Program-made: the position numbers and the translations under genes
Assembly: GCF_945859685.1 (NCBI RefSeq)
Contig: NC_079147.1
Span: forward strand, 93,798,315-93,862,314
DNA length: 64,000 nucleotides
Source of the DNA: Eupeodes corollae
Lineage: Eukaryota > Arthropoda > Insecta > Diptera > Syrphidae
Reading direction: 5' to 3'
Shown here: one piece after another, positions 11,886-24,149 of the stretch
Layout: every line of letters starts with the position of its first letter
How positions within the stretch are numbered: the first letter of the stretch is position 1
Notes under the pieces: model-generated
Told to the model about the DNA's origin: nothing
Database searches by the model: none
The model's input: the letters and a program-made list of their open reading frames with translations, nothing else

Positions 11886-13222
11886 TCCTGTCACAGTGTT
11901 AGTTGCCATACTCCTATGAAACGGCTTAACCTATTTCAATGAAATTTTGCATATACAGACTGTAGGTCTGAGAATAGGTTTTTATCTATGTTTTATATTA
12001 CTAATTGCTATGGTTTAGTTGCATCAACGTCGTACACGGTGAAAGGATCTTATGATAGTATGCAGTGACGTTATATGTACAATGAAGCATTGATTGCTAT
12101 TGAGGATCTTTGCCTTATCATTACCTACTTATCACTCAGTCATTTCGGTATGCATTTACCAAATCGAAATGCATCTGATTTGATAGACACTGAATTGAAT
12201 TGTGAACTTCAATACAATACTGAATAAAATGGCAGCGATAGTCGCTCGCAAAATTGAATGAAGAACAAAGAACCATTTATGACCACATGATGATCGCAGT
12301 TTCAGCAGGACAAGGTTGATTCTTTTTTTTGGATGAACCAGGTGAAACTGGCAAAACATTCCTAATTTCGCTAATTCTTGCTAAAATACGATAAAATAAT
12401 GGTATCGCATTGGCTGTTGCTTCTTCTGGCATTGCTGCAATTTTATTAGATGGAGGCAGACTAGCTCATTCAGTATTTGAATTGTCTTACTTAATATTGA
12501 AAATAAACCAGGCGCTGTTTGCAATATAAAAAAAACAAAAATCCATGGCCACGGCGGCGGCGCTAAAACATTGTAAAATTATCAGCAGGGATGAATGCAC
12601 TATGGCACACAAACATTCGCTTGAGACGTTGAACAGGACATTGAAAGATATAAGAAACCATGACAGACGATTTGGCAGCACTATTTTCAGATGATTTCAG
12701 AAAAATACTGCCCGTTATTTCGAGTTCAACGTACGCTGATGAGATTAATGCGTGCTTAAAATTATCGCCTCTGTGGCGTAATGCGGAAAAGTACAATTGA
12801 ATGTAAATATGCGTGTTCAAACGCTTCAAGATCCATCCGCTGAAGCATTCTCAAGATAACTGTTACTTATAGGGGACGGAAAAGTTACTACAGATGAAAC
12901 TGGATGCATAAAATTACCGTTTGATTTCTGCACTATTATTGATTCACAAGATGCTGTCATTGACTAGATATTTTCCGATGATGTACACAGACAATATAGG
13001 AGACAGGAGACTTGGTGTCATACAAATTTATTGATACAGTTTGTGATGCTTCCGAAGCTATAAATTATCCAACAGAGTTTTTGAACTAATATTGAATTTA
13101 TTAGGCAAGCAACCGCATAGTGTACAACTGAAGATTGGATCTCCGCATAAGTTATCTATTTCTAGCAAAATGTTCTCTAGAAATTATTTATATGACGAAA
13201 CAACGTGTGTCGGGTCAGCTAG
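11886..13222 (+). mobile_element. Helitron with decayed Pif1-type helicase
   Basis: The helicase part (about 12240-13130) reads EEQRTIYDHMMIAVSAGQ, then a Walker A loop at about 12340-12358 (PGETGKT; the family has GGTGKT), VASSGIAAILLDGG, and a Walker B-like region LFSDDFRKILPVIS (about 12670-12720). CLKLSPLWRN, VNMRVQTLQDPSAEAF and TTDETGCIKLPFDFC follow. These are hallmarks of the RepHel helicase domain of insect Helitrons. The 3' end at 13209-13222 is GTCGGGTCAGCTAG, ending in the CTAG terminus and followed by T, as Helitrons do. The 5' boundary is approximate. Stops and frameshifts make it inactive, and no Rep domain was found. It lies inside the AT-rich modular repeat. Confidence 0.85.
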
Positions 13223-13225
13223 TTT

Positions 13226-13560
13226 TTTATAAAATAAAAAAAAAAAAATAGTACGCTGATTCAGTTCTCGATATCTTGTGAATAATAGAAGATATTGGCT
13301 TGAAATTAATTTCATGCACCCAATTGGTATTTGTTTATATAAGAAATAAAAACTTTTACTTAGAATTGTAAAAAAATGGTTTTCGACTAAAAATCTCGTT
13401 CACAAAAATAAATCGGACTATTCCATTATATGTAAATATTTCAAAAATGGTTCATCTGACAACTTTTTTAACAAAACACGAAAACCTTCAAACCTTTTAA
13501 TCAAGACAAATCAACAGACGGAATGGGAATTTATCAGTGTAGGTCGCATCCCAGCCTCTT
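13226..13560 (+). repeat. AT-rich modular dispersed repeat, 3' part
   Basis: Continues the repeat broken at 11885 (GATATTGGCTTGAAATTAAT, then ATGGTTTTCGACTAAAAATC). It ends with the family's terminal phrase: CAAGACAAATCAACAGACGG, then AATGGGAATTTATCAGTG and GGTCGCATCCCAGCCT near 13545-13557. Confidence 0.6.
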
Positions 13561-15815
13561 TTATATTTTTAAGAAATAGTAATTCTTTTTAAAAATAGAC
13601 TCTTTTCTCTGCTACGGTCCTTTTTCCAGCTAACCAATACTTAGTGCGAATCACTCAAGCATCAAGCACTTAAAACCTGTCGCCAATCCAGACAATTACT
13701 TAAAATTAAATTAATCTTAATATCACCTGTATAAATAAAATTATCAAGAGACAAAATGGCTTAAGACTCGAGGGAAAATAAAAATTATAGTCCAATTTAT
13801 ACTTGAAAAACGCTTACGGCTTATACAAAAAGTGCGATGATGGTTTCCGATAAAACGAAAAAATCACATCGATTGCACTTATCATCATAATAAGCTGATG
13901 TACAGGCAAAAGAGAGAATAAGAAAAGGGCTACACGCGGTTGTTAACATTGTTCGGAATTATTGACTTGGCCATCACATCATCGAACATCATACAAACAA
14001 CTAACAACCTACAACATCATAAAGCAAAACCCAAAAAACTCGTTGGAATAACTTTTAGTAGCTAAGGTATTCCGGGAAACTAATTAGTGAACCAGCAGAG
14101 CGGGAATGTGTATAGATATAACTTCGGACATTTGGAGGTACATATAAGTAAAACCAGATTGTTAAGTCACACACAATAATAATGGCGATGGCGGAGGGAG
14201 GCATCATCATCGTCGTCGTTCGTCGTGCGTTCTTCACGAAATAATGATGGAACTGGTTCAAAATAAATGGTTTCCATAGCCCCGATGACAGGTCCGCATC
14301 CGCCAATATGAAAGGGGGCAAGATTCTTTTGTTATCTTCTCTGCGGGAATTCTACGCTCTCTCTCCCGCTTAGCTTATTATTATAATATGGCCAATCATC
14401 CGTGCGCTAACATCGTCCGTTCGATGCATGACTTTCACGTGTGAGCCATATTTACAAATGCAAATTCTTGAAGAAAATTACTAACTTGGCCGGGAAATGG
14501 TGTCGAGTAAAGGGTTCCTCCATGATCAGCTCATGTGGTATGTACCTACAGGTGTTTTTTTTTTTGTCTGTTCCGTGTTCTCGAATCTTGCTTCCACTTC
14601 CACCTTCATCCAACCAATCAAGCGCTTGCATACACGCACGCTATTATAGATGGGGAGTCCCCGCTGCGCTGAGCTGGCTGGGTTGAAAATATGTTAACAA
14701 TTTATGTTGCAAAATGCAAACCAAAAGTGAAGTGAATTACTGGCGTCTTACATGCTTGAAGGTTATAGAAAATTACTCTATTAGTACTGTTACAATGGCT
14801 TAAAATGGTCCACACCACTCTTTAAATATATATTTATGAAGGTAGGTAGGCAAGGCATGTTGAATGAGTGCGCTTTTGAGTCTTGAAACCACGATAAACA
14901 AGTTGCATTGTTGTATAATTATAAGCTGAACATCATATATACGAAAAATGCATGTTTACTCAATCGTGTGAGTATGCAAATTTAGTTTAAAAAAGAGTGT
15001 GGTAGTTATAATTATAATAAGTTTAAAGCTGTCCGTCATGTCCGTCGCTTATTGCTCTTCAACGTCCGTCAGTCGCGGTCGGTCGTGGTTTGACCGTGAC
15101 TGTGTTTAGTATGGAGTGAGATTTTTGCGTGTGCAAGTTCTAAGGCCTTTTCAGTGTAAGGAAGTTGATTATATGTTATCACGTCAAACATTTAAATTGT
15201 TATTAAGAAGAAAAATTTTAAATTACACTAAAATGCTCTGTGATGATGGTGGTATGAATGACGAGGTTAAAAACGAGAATTATAAACGATTTTTAGTTGT
15301 TAAAAAAGTTGCAGTTTCAGATTATACGTATGTCAGAAGGGTTTGGTTAACCTGTTCTTTAATTTAAGGTATGAGTTTTTTTTTGCACACTGTTTAATAA
15401 TTATTCCATTAAATTTTAACTTCGAGACTTTAATTTCATTAAATGAAATATTTTGCATATTTGCAAACAACCAACTTTATTGTATTCATTCTGCACTAGC
15501 TGCTCCGGCAAACTTCTTACCACCATATTATAATTTTCGTTTTCAGTTTGTGTTGCCAATTCTCCATGGACTGATATAGTGTTCAACAGCAGCTACAACA
15601 AATATTTCATACGATTCAGCAATTTTACGTTTGCATAATCATACTTCTCAAGAGGACATTTTGCAGTTTGGTTAGAAACAAATTTTGAGGAAATAACATT
15701 CAAATGATATACAAAAGCTGATAAGACAAGCTCATCGTCCGTCATCTACCTGATAGGTCCTTATAAGTTAAAGTTTTAGACTAGAAAAGCTACAGTGGAT
15801 TAAATATTAACATTA
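13561..15815. other. TE-poor intronic tract with mixed-composition islands
   Basis: No transposon recognised. Two islands are less AT-rich than their surroundings: 14050-14440 and 15028-15120. Codon-like open frames here are short and show no family resemblance. Candidate Scr intronic control DNA, by position only. Confidence 0.4.
15006..15120 (+). promoter_or_regulatory. Possible plus-strand core promoter
   Basis: TATAAT at 15008-15013 lies 30 bases before a TCATGT, and a perfect fly initiator match TCAGTC is at 15069-15074. The following 50 bases are unusually CpG-rich, with GTCCGTC occurring three times between 15031 and 15070. A strong donor-like AAG|GTATGAGT follows at 15368. This would be antisense to Scr. 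No DPE match at the expected spacing was seen, so it is a weak call. Confidence 0.2.
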
Positions 15816-15915
15816 TGGGAGTTGCTGGAAAAGACCCAAGAACGTCAAATCGAAACCCACCATCTCTTCATCGACTTCAAGGCCTCATATGACAGTATAT
15901 TCAGGAACGAAAACT
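15816..15915 (+). mobile_element. RTE-like non-LTR retrotransposon fragment, RT motif A
   Basis: Reads ELLEKTQERQIETHHLFIDF then KASYDSIFRNE, a typical RT motif A with its Asp retained. It probably belongs to the same element as the sequence from 17119 on, the two parts being separated by an antisense RT fragment. Confidence 0.75.
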
Positions 15916-16049
15916 CCTCTGTTTCAGCAGGATAACCATAGAGAATTCTATAAAGGTTGGAACCAACTATAGATTATTATAAATTTTGAATAAATGTTCA
16001 AGACATGACATGATTCTTATGAGCGTTAATGGTTTGGATCGAAATATTT

Positions 16050-17110
16050 CATCGACGATTTGGGCTCTGTATTTTATCGCTTCTTTGTAGAACTCATAAA
16101 GGCGCATCCAGTTCGCACCATTCAGATAGTTCATAACCTATTCAACTTGCAGGTAGCTTTTTTCAAAGTGAACACGCCTCATCTTGTCAGGGACAAACGC
16201 TTACGAAGTGTAATATATTCTTTTTCTCATGCTGATAACAGAGTGTGGGGGCTTGAAGTTTAGTCTGATCAGTTCTCCGAGGATCTTAAATATGGTTCCA
16301 ATGATAGAATTGTTGTATTCGCTGGAAAAATAGTTTCTGTCGTTGAGATTAAACACGCACTTTAAATAATATTGCATTTCAGTTGATGAGTGAGTCTTTT
16401 CAATATGCGCATACCTTTCATTCTCATCACTGACAGATATTACTTGCAAAGCATCTTCAATTCAGGGTCAAGCCACAGTCTGCGGCTATCAAGTTAAAAT
16501 CTTTACAGCACAGCTTCTTAGTTTGAATCTCATACTCCATTATCTTTCTCGGTAGCCTATGCTCCTACATATTTAGCACTTTCACAATGTAGTCAGCATT
16601 CAGCTTAAGATTTGAAATAAGTAGTGACCGAAGACCAGTTTCCAAACAACAAATATATTTTGGTGCGGAAAAAAGAATATTTTTCTTGAGAAAAAGCGTA
16701 ATAGGCTTTCAAATACCTCATACTTCTGTATAACTGCGCACCACAAAACACCGTTAAAAGTTTTTTCGCCATATTTCTAGTGTTCGTCTCTCGCCGTTTT
16801 GCTATATCCATTTAAAAAAAAACAGGACTTTTGATTTTCCGGAATGACTTCCAGATTCCACACTTGGTACTATTTTTTCAGTTTATTGATCATCAACTGT
16901 AGTGCAGTAGGTGACTCCATTAGAATGGAGTCACAAACTCCACTCTTCAATTGAGATACTCAACCATATCATCTAGAAAAAGTGCAAATAACAAGGCTCT
17001 TAGATTACAGCCAGGCCTTACTCCTTGGTTCACTTCAATCCTCTCTGATTTTTCTTTTGCCTTATAAATGTATGCTATGGAGTTTTGGTACAGTTTCTCA
17101 ATAGTGCTGA
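16050..17110 (-). mobile_element. Antisense non-LTR retrotransposon RT fragment
   Basis: Minus-strand reading from 17100 down gives QKLYQNSIAYIYKAKEKSER and IEVNQGVRPGCNLRALLFAL, a clear RT GxxPGC-type motif, then FLDDMVEYLN. Lower down, NMAKKLLTVFCGAQLYRSM (about 16760) matches the post-RT region of such elements (usually CYGAQVWG). Then come KVLNM and, near 16270-16310, FKILGELIRLNFKPP. Full of stops. It sits between two plus-strand pieces of an RTE-like element, so it is either a nested insertion or a rearrangement. Confidence 0.65.
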
Positions 17111-17118
17111 CAAAATTA

Positions 17119-18196
17119 GTTGACAACCAAATATTTAAAAGGAAAGCATGGTGTCATCAACAAACGACCTACAATACTATCGCGACGTCTCGGACAAAAC
17201 GTCACCATCGACAGACATAATTTTAAGGTAGTTACGGACTTTTTCTACCTAGGCTCCACTGTGAACACAGAAAATAATACCAGCGCTAAGATCAAACTAA
17301 GAATTATTTTTGCATAACAGCTTTTATGTTCTTCTAAGAAAGAAACTGAGTAGTAAAGACCTCTTTCGAAAGACCAAATTGTAGCTATATATGATCCTCA
17401 TCACCCCTGTCCTCCATGGATTCTGAGGAATGCGGATGAAAGCATGTAAGGTCGTTTTGAAAGAAAAGTTATTCACGAGATCTACAGTCCCGTATACATA
17501 GAAAGTTATTGGAGAAGAAGATGGAACTATGAGCTGTACGCGAGCAAAGACTCAGCCATAAGGATAAAATTCCAACACCTGAGATGGCGCACCTGTAGGA
17601 CGCATAGAAACCGGCTCGGTAAGTCTTCGAATCCATGCGTATAGTGTCCTGTAGAGAGGAAGACCGCGTATCAGGTGGCGGTCACAAGTGGAAAGCGACC
17701 TAACCAAACTTGAAGTGCGCAACTGGAGACATCTAGCTAGGGACACCATTTTGATGCCGGTAAGTGGTGGAGAGCGTGGATAGGGATAAGTCGATAAGGC
17801 AGTGAAACTACCAAACCGTGGCAGGACATCTCGAAAAGGAAAGAGGAACACCAAGAAAAATTGAAAGAGTGTCTACTCCCGAGAACGTAGCCTGCTTTCT
17901 ATGCGCAGTGTCAGCTCGTAGGATGTGGGGGAGGGGATCTTGTTCCCGGAAGTTAACGTCACTGGCAGCCGAAAACATATATCAGGCCGGTTTACTAAAA
18001 AAAAAATTCAAAATTTGACTAAGACGGACGTTCACCACCCCAAGGGCACTGCCGGTGTTAGTGTAGTGTGACCTTTACCCACCCAACCATGAAAATCCTT
18101 CAGCCATGTTTGGATTTTCCCAAAATCTTCTAGATTTAGAAGTTTGTTTGCAATCTAGTTTACACAGGATTGCAGCGCCACCTTAAGTAAGTGAGT
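17119..18196 (+). mobile_element. RTE-like non-LTR retrotransposon 3' region (contig left of gap)
   Basis: RRLGQNVTIDRHNFKVV, TDFFYLGSTVNTENNTSA and KIKLRI mark the conserved post-RT region, followed by degenerate coding (GWRT-type and RTRWR-type region) to about 17860. A 3' UTR-like segment ends in a TAAGTAAGTGAG tail at 18184-18196. The bases after the tail are identical in content to those after 19223 across the gap. Confidence 0.8.
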
Positions 18197-18243
18197 AAAA
18201 TTTCAAAACGCCATTCCTCGCAGCAGAAAATAATTCTAAAGAT

Positions 18244-18443
18244 NNNNNNNNNNNNNNNNNNNNNNNNNNNNNNNNNNNNNNNNNNNNNNNNNNNNNNNNN
18301 NNNNNNNNNNNNNNNNNNNNNNNNNNNNNNNNNNNNNNNNNNNNNNNNNNNNNNNNNNNNNNNNNNNNNNNNNNNNNNNNNNNNNNNNNNNNNNNNNNNN
18401 NNNNNNNNNNNNNNNNNNNNNNNNNNNNNNNNNNNNNNNNNNN
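18244..18443. other. Assembly gap, exactly 200 N
   Basis: A run of 200 N. The same length is seen in the second gap, so it is a fixed-size scaffolding placeholder, not a measured distance. Confidence 0.99.
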
Positions 18444-19228
18444 TTAATTAATTGTCGCTATATAAGATTCTCATCACCCCTGTCCTGCATGGACTCTGAC
18501 GAATGCGGATGAAAGCACCTAACGTCGTTTTGAGAGTAAAGTTCTTCACGAGATCTACAATCCCGTATACATAGAACGTGATTGGAAAAGAAGATGGCAC
18601 TATGAGCTGTACGCGAATAAAGACTTAGCCATAAGGATACAATTCCAACACCTGAGATGGCTGCGTTATGTAGGGCGAATAGAAACCAATGCTCCGGCCC
18701 GGTAAGTCTTCGAATTCATGCGTACAGTGTCCTGTAGAGAGGAAGACCGCGTATCATGTGGTGGTCACAAGTGCAAAGCGACCTTACCAAACTTGAAGTG
18801 CGCAACTTGAGCCATCTAGCTAGGGACAGGAGCGTGGATAAGGACAAGTCCATAAGGCAGTGGAACCACCATACCGTGCAGAAACATCTGGAAAAGGAAA
18901 GAGGAACACCAGGAATAAGGGAAAGAGTGTCTACTCCCGAGAACGTGGCCTACTTGCTATGCGCAGCGTCAGCTCGTCGGATGTGGAGGTGGATCTTGTT
19001 TCTGGAAGTTAACGTCACTGGCAGCCAAAAACATATATCAGGCCGGTTTACTAAAAACAAAACTCAAAATTTGACGCGGACGGACGTTCACCACCCCAAG
19101 GGCACTGCTGGTTTTAGTGTAGTGTGGCCTGGCCTTTACTCACCCAACCATAAAAATTATTCAGCCATGTTTGGATTTTCCCAAAATCTTCTAGATGTAG
19201 AAGTTTGTTGGGTGAGGCCCTAGTTAAG
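18444..19228 (+). mobile_element. RTE-like non-LTR retrotransposon 3' region (contig right of gap)
   Basis: Repeats the content of about 17380-18196: ATAAGATTCTCATCACCCCT near 18461, RRKTAYHVVVTSAKRP-type shadowing, and the RNLSHLARDRSVDKDKSIRQ stretch (about 18801-18860, matching the family's DLARDR segment). The tail is TTAAGTGAGTAAG. Relative to the left copy it has a deletion just before the tail. The same non-element flank (ATTTCAAAA..TCATTCCTCGCAGCAG) follows. Confidence 0.8.
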
Positions 19229-19279
19229 TGAGTAAGATTTCAAAAACGTCATTCCTCGCAGCAGAAAATAATTCTAAAG

Positions 19280-22200
19280 ATAATGTAATTTATTTCTCGT
19301 AAAACATATGGGCAGACAAACAAACAACAGTTTATTTAAATATATATAAAGAATTATAATAAATTAATTAAAGTCGAAGGCATTTGGTGAGAATATTTGG
19401 GGTCAGCTAAATTTTTGAGTTTATTTTTAAATTTAAATTGAACAATGATTTGTTTACTGAATTTTATTTTAAAATATTTGAATATATTTAAAGTTGATGC
19501 CTCTACGTTTTCTTGAGGAATGGTCTAAAAAAGGAGATACCCTAAATGTTAAGACGTATACGAACATCAAACGCAATAATTGATCACTTTGAGTCGCTAT
19601 GCTTCTAAGGATTACAATACACATTATGTTTAAACATTTAAACAAATGATTGAACTTTCCTTTTTTTAACAGTTTTGTCTCTCAAAAATAGTGACATTTT
19701 ATAAAATTCAAATCAAATCACTAAACAACTCTACGTACCTACAAATTATCTATTAAAATTGATTCAAGAGTTTGAACTCAAAGGCCTTAAAACTTGAAAC
19801 TTGGCGTATATTAAGTTTACAACTGATAAGTTCTGCGATCGGATTTTTGAATCAAGTTACATCAAAACTTAGTCTAAATAGCTTAACATCATTAATGTTT
19901 TAAAAATAATTCCATCTTTTTTAACCACAGATAGATAAACATATTTTTGCATTCGTATATACAAATTAAAAATACATTATTCAGCAACTTAACTATTTGA
20001 AAAGCAAATGCTCACTCGTGTCTTTAATTAAAAATATGTAAATATAAATTTTTACTTTTCGCTCCGATGAGCGACGATTTACGACAACTCACTTCATACA
20101 AAACCAAAAAAAAAAAACAAAACATCAAAAATAAATTAATCTTTGCGGCCATTGAGAAAAGTAAAAGATTTATAATTTATTCCCAATTAAAAGGAAGACA
20201 GCATAATTAACTCAAAGCCAAATTCACAACTTAATATTTTTGAACATCAAAGAAAAGCATTTATCATTATACAATAATTTAGATGACCTTTTATATACTA
20301 TTTCAATTCACAAAAATATAAAATTGCATCTTTTTTCATTTATTAAAACCAAACTTAAATAAATGTCTTTTCCACCATCATACTTTATCACTATTCGTTT
20401 TATAAAGACTATCTGATTAATTCGATTTGGCTTTGTGCCATCATCCGCGCAACGAGTGCTGACTTCGCTGAAGGCTTGAGCTGAATAAAAATCAAAAATT
20501 ACATAGAGAAACAAAAATTCAAACTCACCGCGTCACCACGCTTTATAAAAATTCACTCCCACAATTTATAATTTTTATACAAAATTTTTGCCATATTAAG
20601 TATTTTATAATTTTTATTATATGAATAATTGATTGCATACATTTTCTCAGTGCTTCTTATTTTATATACGACTTTAATAAATGTCTTTGCCGATCTTGTC
20701 AGCCAAAGGCGTATTCTTGATCGAAACGATCACGCTAATTAGGAAGGTGGGCTTGGTCAGATACTTTGTTAAAAAATAACAAAAATTGTTCTTCAAGTTT
20801 CCTTGTTTCCCATAAAAATGAAACACACAATCTTAACCAGGGTTCGATAAAATTAATCGCTTGCAGGCAATCAAATTAATTGTGTGCTGCTTCAATTGGT
20901 TATAGTTCAATGCAATCTATAAGGTAGTTCGAGTATGTAGGTAGGAAGGTATAGGTAGGTTATGTTTATGTACTCGTACCTTGAGGCACAACAAGTTCTT
21001 CTTGATTACATGATGCGGAAGTTCCTTGCTCCCTCTCTGTGATTCTTTGATTTATTGGATGGACACTTTTCTTTTTGTTTTGTTTATTTTTAGGTAATAA
21101 AACTTGCAGCAGCCGATTCGTTTCAATAAATCTTCAGCTGCTGGCATCCGTCGTGCTGCCGTCACCATCACCATCACCATAGCATCGGGATTCGAGTCTG
21201 ATGCATCAACTTAAAACTGCTCCACAAAATCAGCTCTCATCATCACCTCGTAGAATGTAGATGCATCAACTTCATCAACATCGCATCGGCTACAAGTTCA
21301 CCTACTTTTTTTTTTAGGTAGGTTAGGTACTACTGGCAATCAATCGGAAGATCATTTCATACCTCGAGCGAATAATTGAGTTTTGCCCCAGACTAGGAGC
21401 TGTTGGTCTTGGATCTTGGTACTGTATAGAAGAATAGGTGCTTGTCTTCAAAATAATGCGATAAGAAATTGCGCTTCTGAGCATCAGAGGCACAAACCCA
21501 TTAAGGATAATCTATCTTTTATTATATTTGTTTTTTATTTTTATGGAATCACTAGAGTCTGGTTGAATTTTTATATGTCTACCTTCTTTGACATAATGCC
21601 CTCGTTTATTAATCAACCGGTATATGAGTATAATGTTTTGTTTTTGTGATGATATACATTTTCTTTTCTTTTTGATATGGTTTTTCTTAAGATGAATTAA
21701 TCACAGACACATTGTAATGTCAAGCAACATTAAGTTTAAATTAAATAGCATCAAGAATGAAGTACACGCAGGTAATTTAATAATAATTATTCTGCGTTAG
21801 TTTTTAATGCATCGATGGAATTTAATTAAAAATGCAACATAAAAGAGGCGCAATTTATTATGAATTGTGCGTGTGGGTTTTTATTCAGGTGTTGTTTATA
21901 ACGAGGTGGAGATTTTTTTGCATTTATTTTAACAAAAAGAAATACATTATAATGATTAACTATACTTGATTTTTTTTACTTTTGCATAACAATATTTTAT
22001 TTTATTATGTGTGCGGGTGGAAAGACTTACTCGTTCTAATTTGAAAAAGAAAATTAAGAATAGTAAAAAGATATTTAAATGTATCTTATTAAAGTGTTAG
22101 GTTCTAGATGATTTTAAGAAAAATATTTCAAGTAAATTTAATCTTTTGAAATAGATACATAGACTATTTTGCTTAAACGAAATTTAAGTAGATTTATTAT

Positions 22201-22600
22201 TTTGAAATACATCACCATTATTTGTATCTTGCTGAGAAATGTGAAAAGAATAAATATACAAATTCGAATCTATAGTATTTTGCCTCTAGAAACTATCTGT
22301 AGCTTGTTATACAATTATTTTAATTCAAATTATTCTTATTATATTCAAAAAATATTATATTTCAATGAAATGAACACATACAGGTTTTGAAAAAGACCAA
22401 ATATATGTCATTTTATGCATTAAAATTGATTGATAAATTCTTCAAAATTTTAATTTTTGGCAAAAATATTGATTTTTAAAAAAAATATTTGTGATATTTA
22501 AAAATAAATATTCCAAAGTATGAACAATTTTAACACGCAACATTAGAAAAATCAATTTGTAATGTCAAATTTTTTTTTGGATATTTTAATTTGACCTATG
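19280..22600. other. Intronic tract, no transposon recognised
   Basis: Very AT-rich at both ends. At 20700-21400 it is more complex, with repeated GTAGGTAGG-type runs (20936-20965, 21315-21330), a CACCATCACCATCACCAT run near 21163-21180, and GCAATCAAATTAATTGTGTG near 20867, an ATTA-core homeodomain-like sequence. No protein-coding signature. Confidence 0.4.
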
Positions 22601-22950
22601 TATTTAAGGTGATATCCTAATTGATACCTAAAAAGCTGTCACAACGAAGTCATTTTCCTACAAATATGTCGTTTCTGAGTAGAACTACCGGACGCTTTCA
22701 AAAAACGATTGGAAAATTTGTTCAGTTTCCTTTTTTCGGTACAAAAACACATTCTTGTGACGGACAAAGCTTGTGACAATTATTATCTGGAATTGTTCAA
22801 TCCAATTGAATTGAGTTGAATCAGCTTACACTTACAAAAACTCTGTGATAGTCAATTTGACTATTAAAAATATGATAGTCAATTGTCACCTTAGCCGATT
22901 ACACCCCTTGGTTACATTGACTTTGCAACAGAAACCAGACAAACTTTTTG
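22600..22950 (+). repeat. Repeat flank with AGTCAATTTGACTA phrases
   Basis: Contains GATAGTCAATTTGACTATT and a second GATAGTCAATTG, followed by GCCGATTACA. Comparable wording occurs at 32330-32400 (TGGTAGTCAATATGAC, TGGTAGTCAATTTTCAGCCG). It appears to belong to, or be associated with, the AT-rich modular repeat, into which the mariner element inserted. Confidence 0.4.
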
Positions 22951-22952
22951 TA

Positions 22953-24119
22953 CAGGGTGGGGCGTGGTTACTTCCTTATATGAGATTCTTGCAACTCAGC
23001 GGCTGTTAATAGTAGAGCGTTGGTTTATGGCTTGTTCGAAAGCACGTTAACTAAGGTTTTAGTTATGACTGGTTAAGTGTCAACAATGCAGTAGTCAAAG
23101 CAAGAGCACGCGTTCGCCGTGGAGGTCTACTTTTCTTTCAGCCGTTCGATCATAACTATTCAGCGTTTCTTAGAAACCATTTCAATATCGCACCTGCAGA
23201 TCGTGTGCCTGATCGGAAATCGACGTTCAAGGATACCGGTAGTGTGCATAAAAAACATAATAAACCTGCTTAAGGGATTTCTAGTAGCACAGTGAGACGA
23301 ATTCTTCATGAGGAACTTAATTTTCACCCATACAAATTGGCAGTGATGCAACAACTTAATCCACGCGATTATGTTGCCCGAAAAAATTCATATGAAGCCT
23401 TCCTTGAAAACCTGCCTCAGGACGCCCTTGTTTTATAAGTGTCGAGGCACATTTCCATATTTCAGGATGTGTGAACAAAAAATGCTATATTGGAGTTGAG
23501 AAGGAACTTCATGAGCAGCCTCTGCATACAGAACGGGTGACTGTTTGGTGTGCAATATCCAGAATCGGCATTATTTGCCCATGGTTCTTTGAAGAGAACG
23601 AAAGAGCAGTTACGGCCAATTCTGAACGTTATGTAAGCATGATTGTGGATTTTTTCTGCCCAAACTTGAAGAAATTAATGTTAATGTGGTTTCAACAAGA
23701 TGGCGCCACAGCTCACACTGCAAGAAGGTCAATGAATATTTTGCTTGAACACTTCCCCGAACGGCTCATCTCTCTTAGAGGCGATCTTCACCAGATAAAG
23801 CCCCATGTAATTTTTTCCTGTGGGGCTTAATTAAATCGTTGGTAAACATTGATTGTTGAAAGACCCTTCGTCATTTTAAAAAACAATATTCGTGCTGCGA
23901 TAGCTGAAATAAGTACAAATATGCTGGAAGAAGTGAAAAACAATTTCGAATTCCGACTATTTCACTGCATTGATGATAACGGTGGCCACTTTCGAGATAT
24001 TCCTAAATCCAAATAAAAAAAAACTTTAAATGTACACAGAAATAAATAAATAAATTAATATTGCCAATTTTTTTGTGTTATGATTTTTAAAAATAAGAAA
24101 GTAACCACGCCCCACCCTG
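22953..24119 (+). mobile_element. Complete but inactivated mariner-type transposon
   Basis: Bounded by inverted repeats: CAGGGTGGGGCGTGGTTACTT at the left and its complement at the right, with TA target duplication at 22951-22952 and 24120-24121. Length 1167, typical of mariner. Transposase order: a helix-turn-helix region (HAFAVEVYFSFSRSIITIQR about 23107-23165), SSSTVRRILHEELNFHPYK, LNPRDYVARKN, the DDE region, VTVWCAISRIGIICPWFFEEN and MWFQQDGATAHTARRSMN. The first catalytic Asp (SDEAHF) is Val (SVEAHF, about 23443). The second, in QQDGA, is kept. A small deletion shifts the frame before the third region, which reads CNFFLWG instead of CDFFLWG. Confidence 0.93.
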
Positions 24120-24149
24120 TATGTATATTCTCAACGGAGAGCAAATTTG

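Noticed and set aside
17552..17854. 100-codon minus-strand open frame
   Set aside because: Antisense shadow of the RTE-like retrotransposon coding region.
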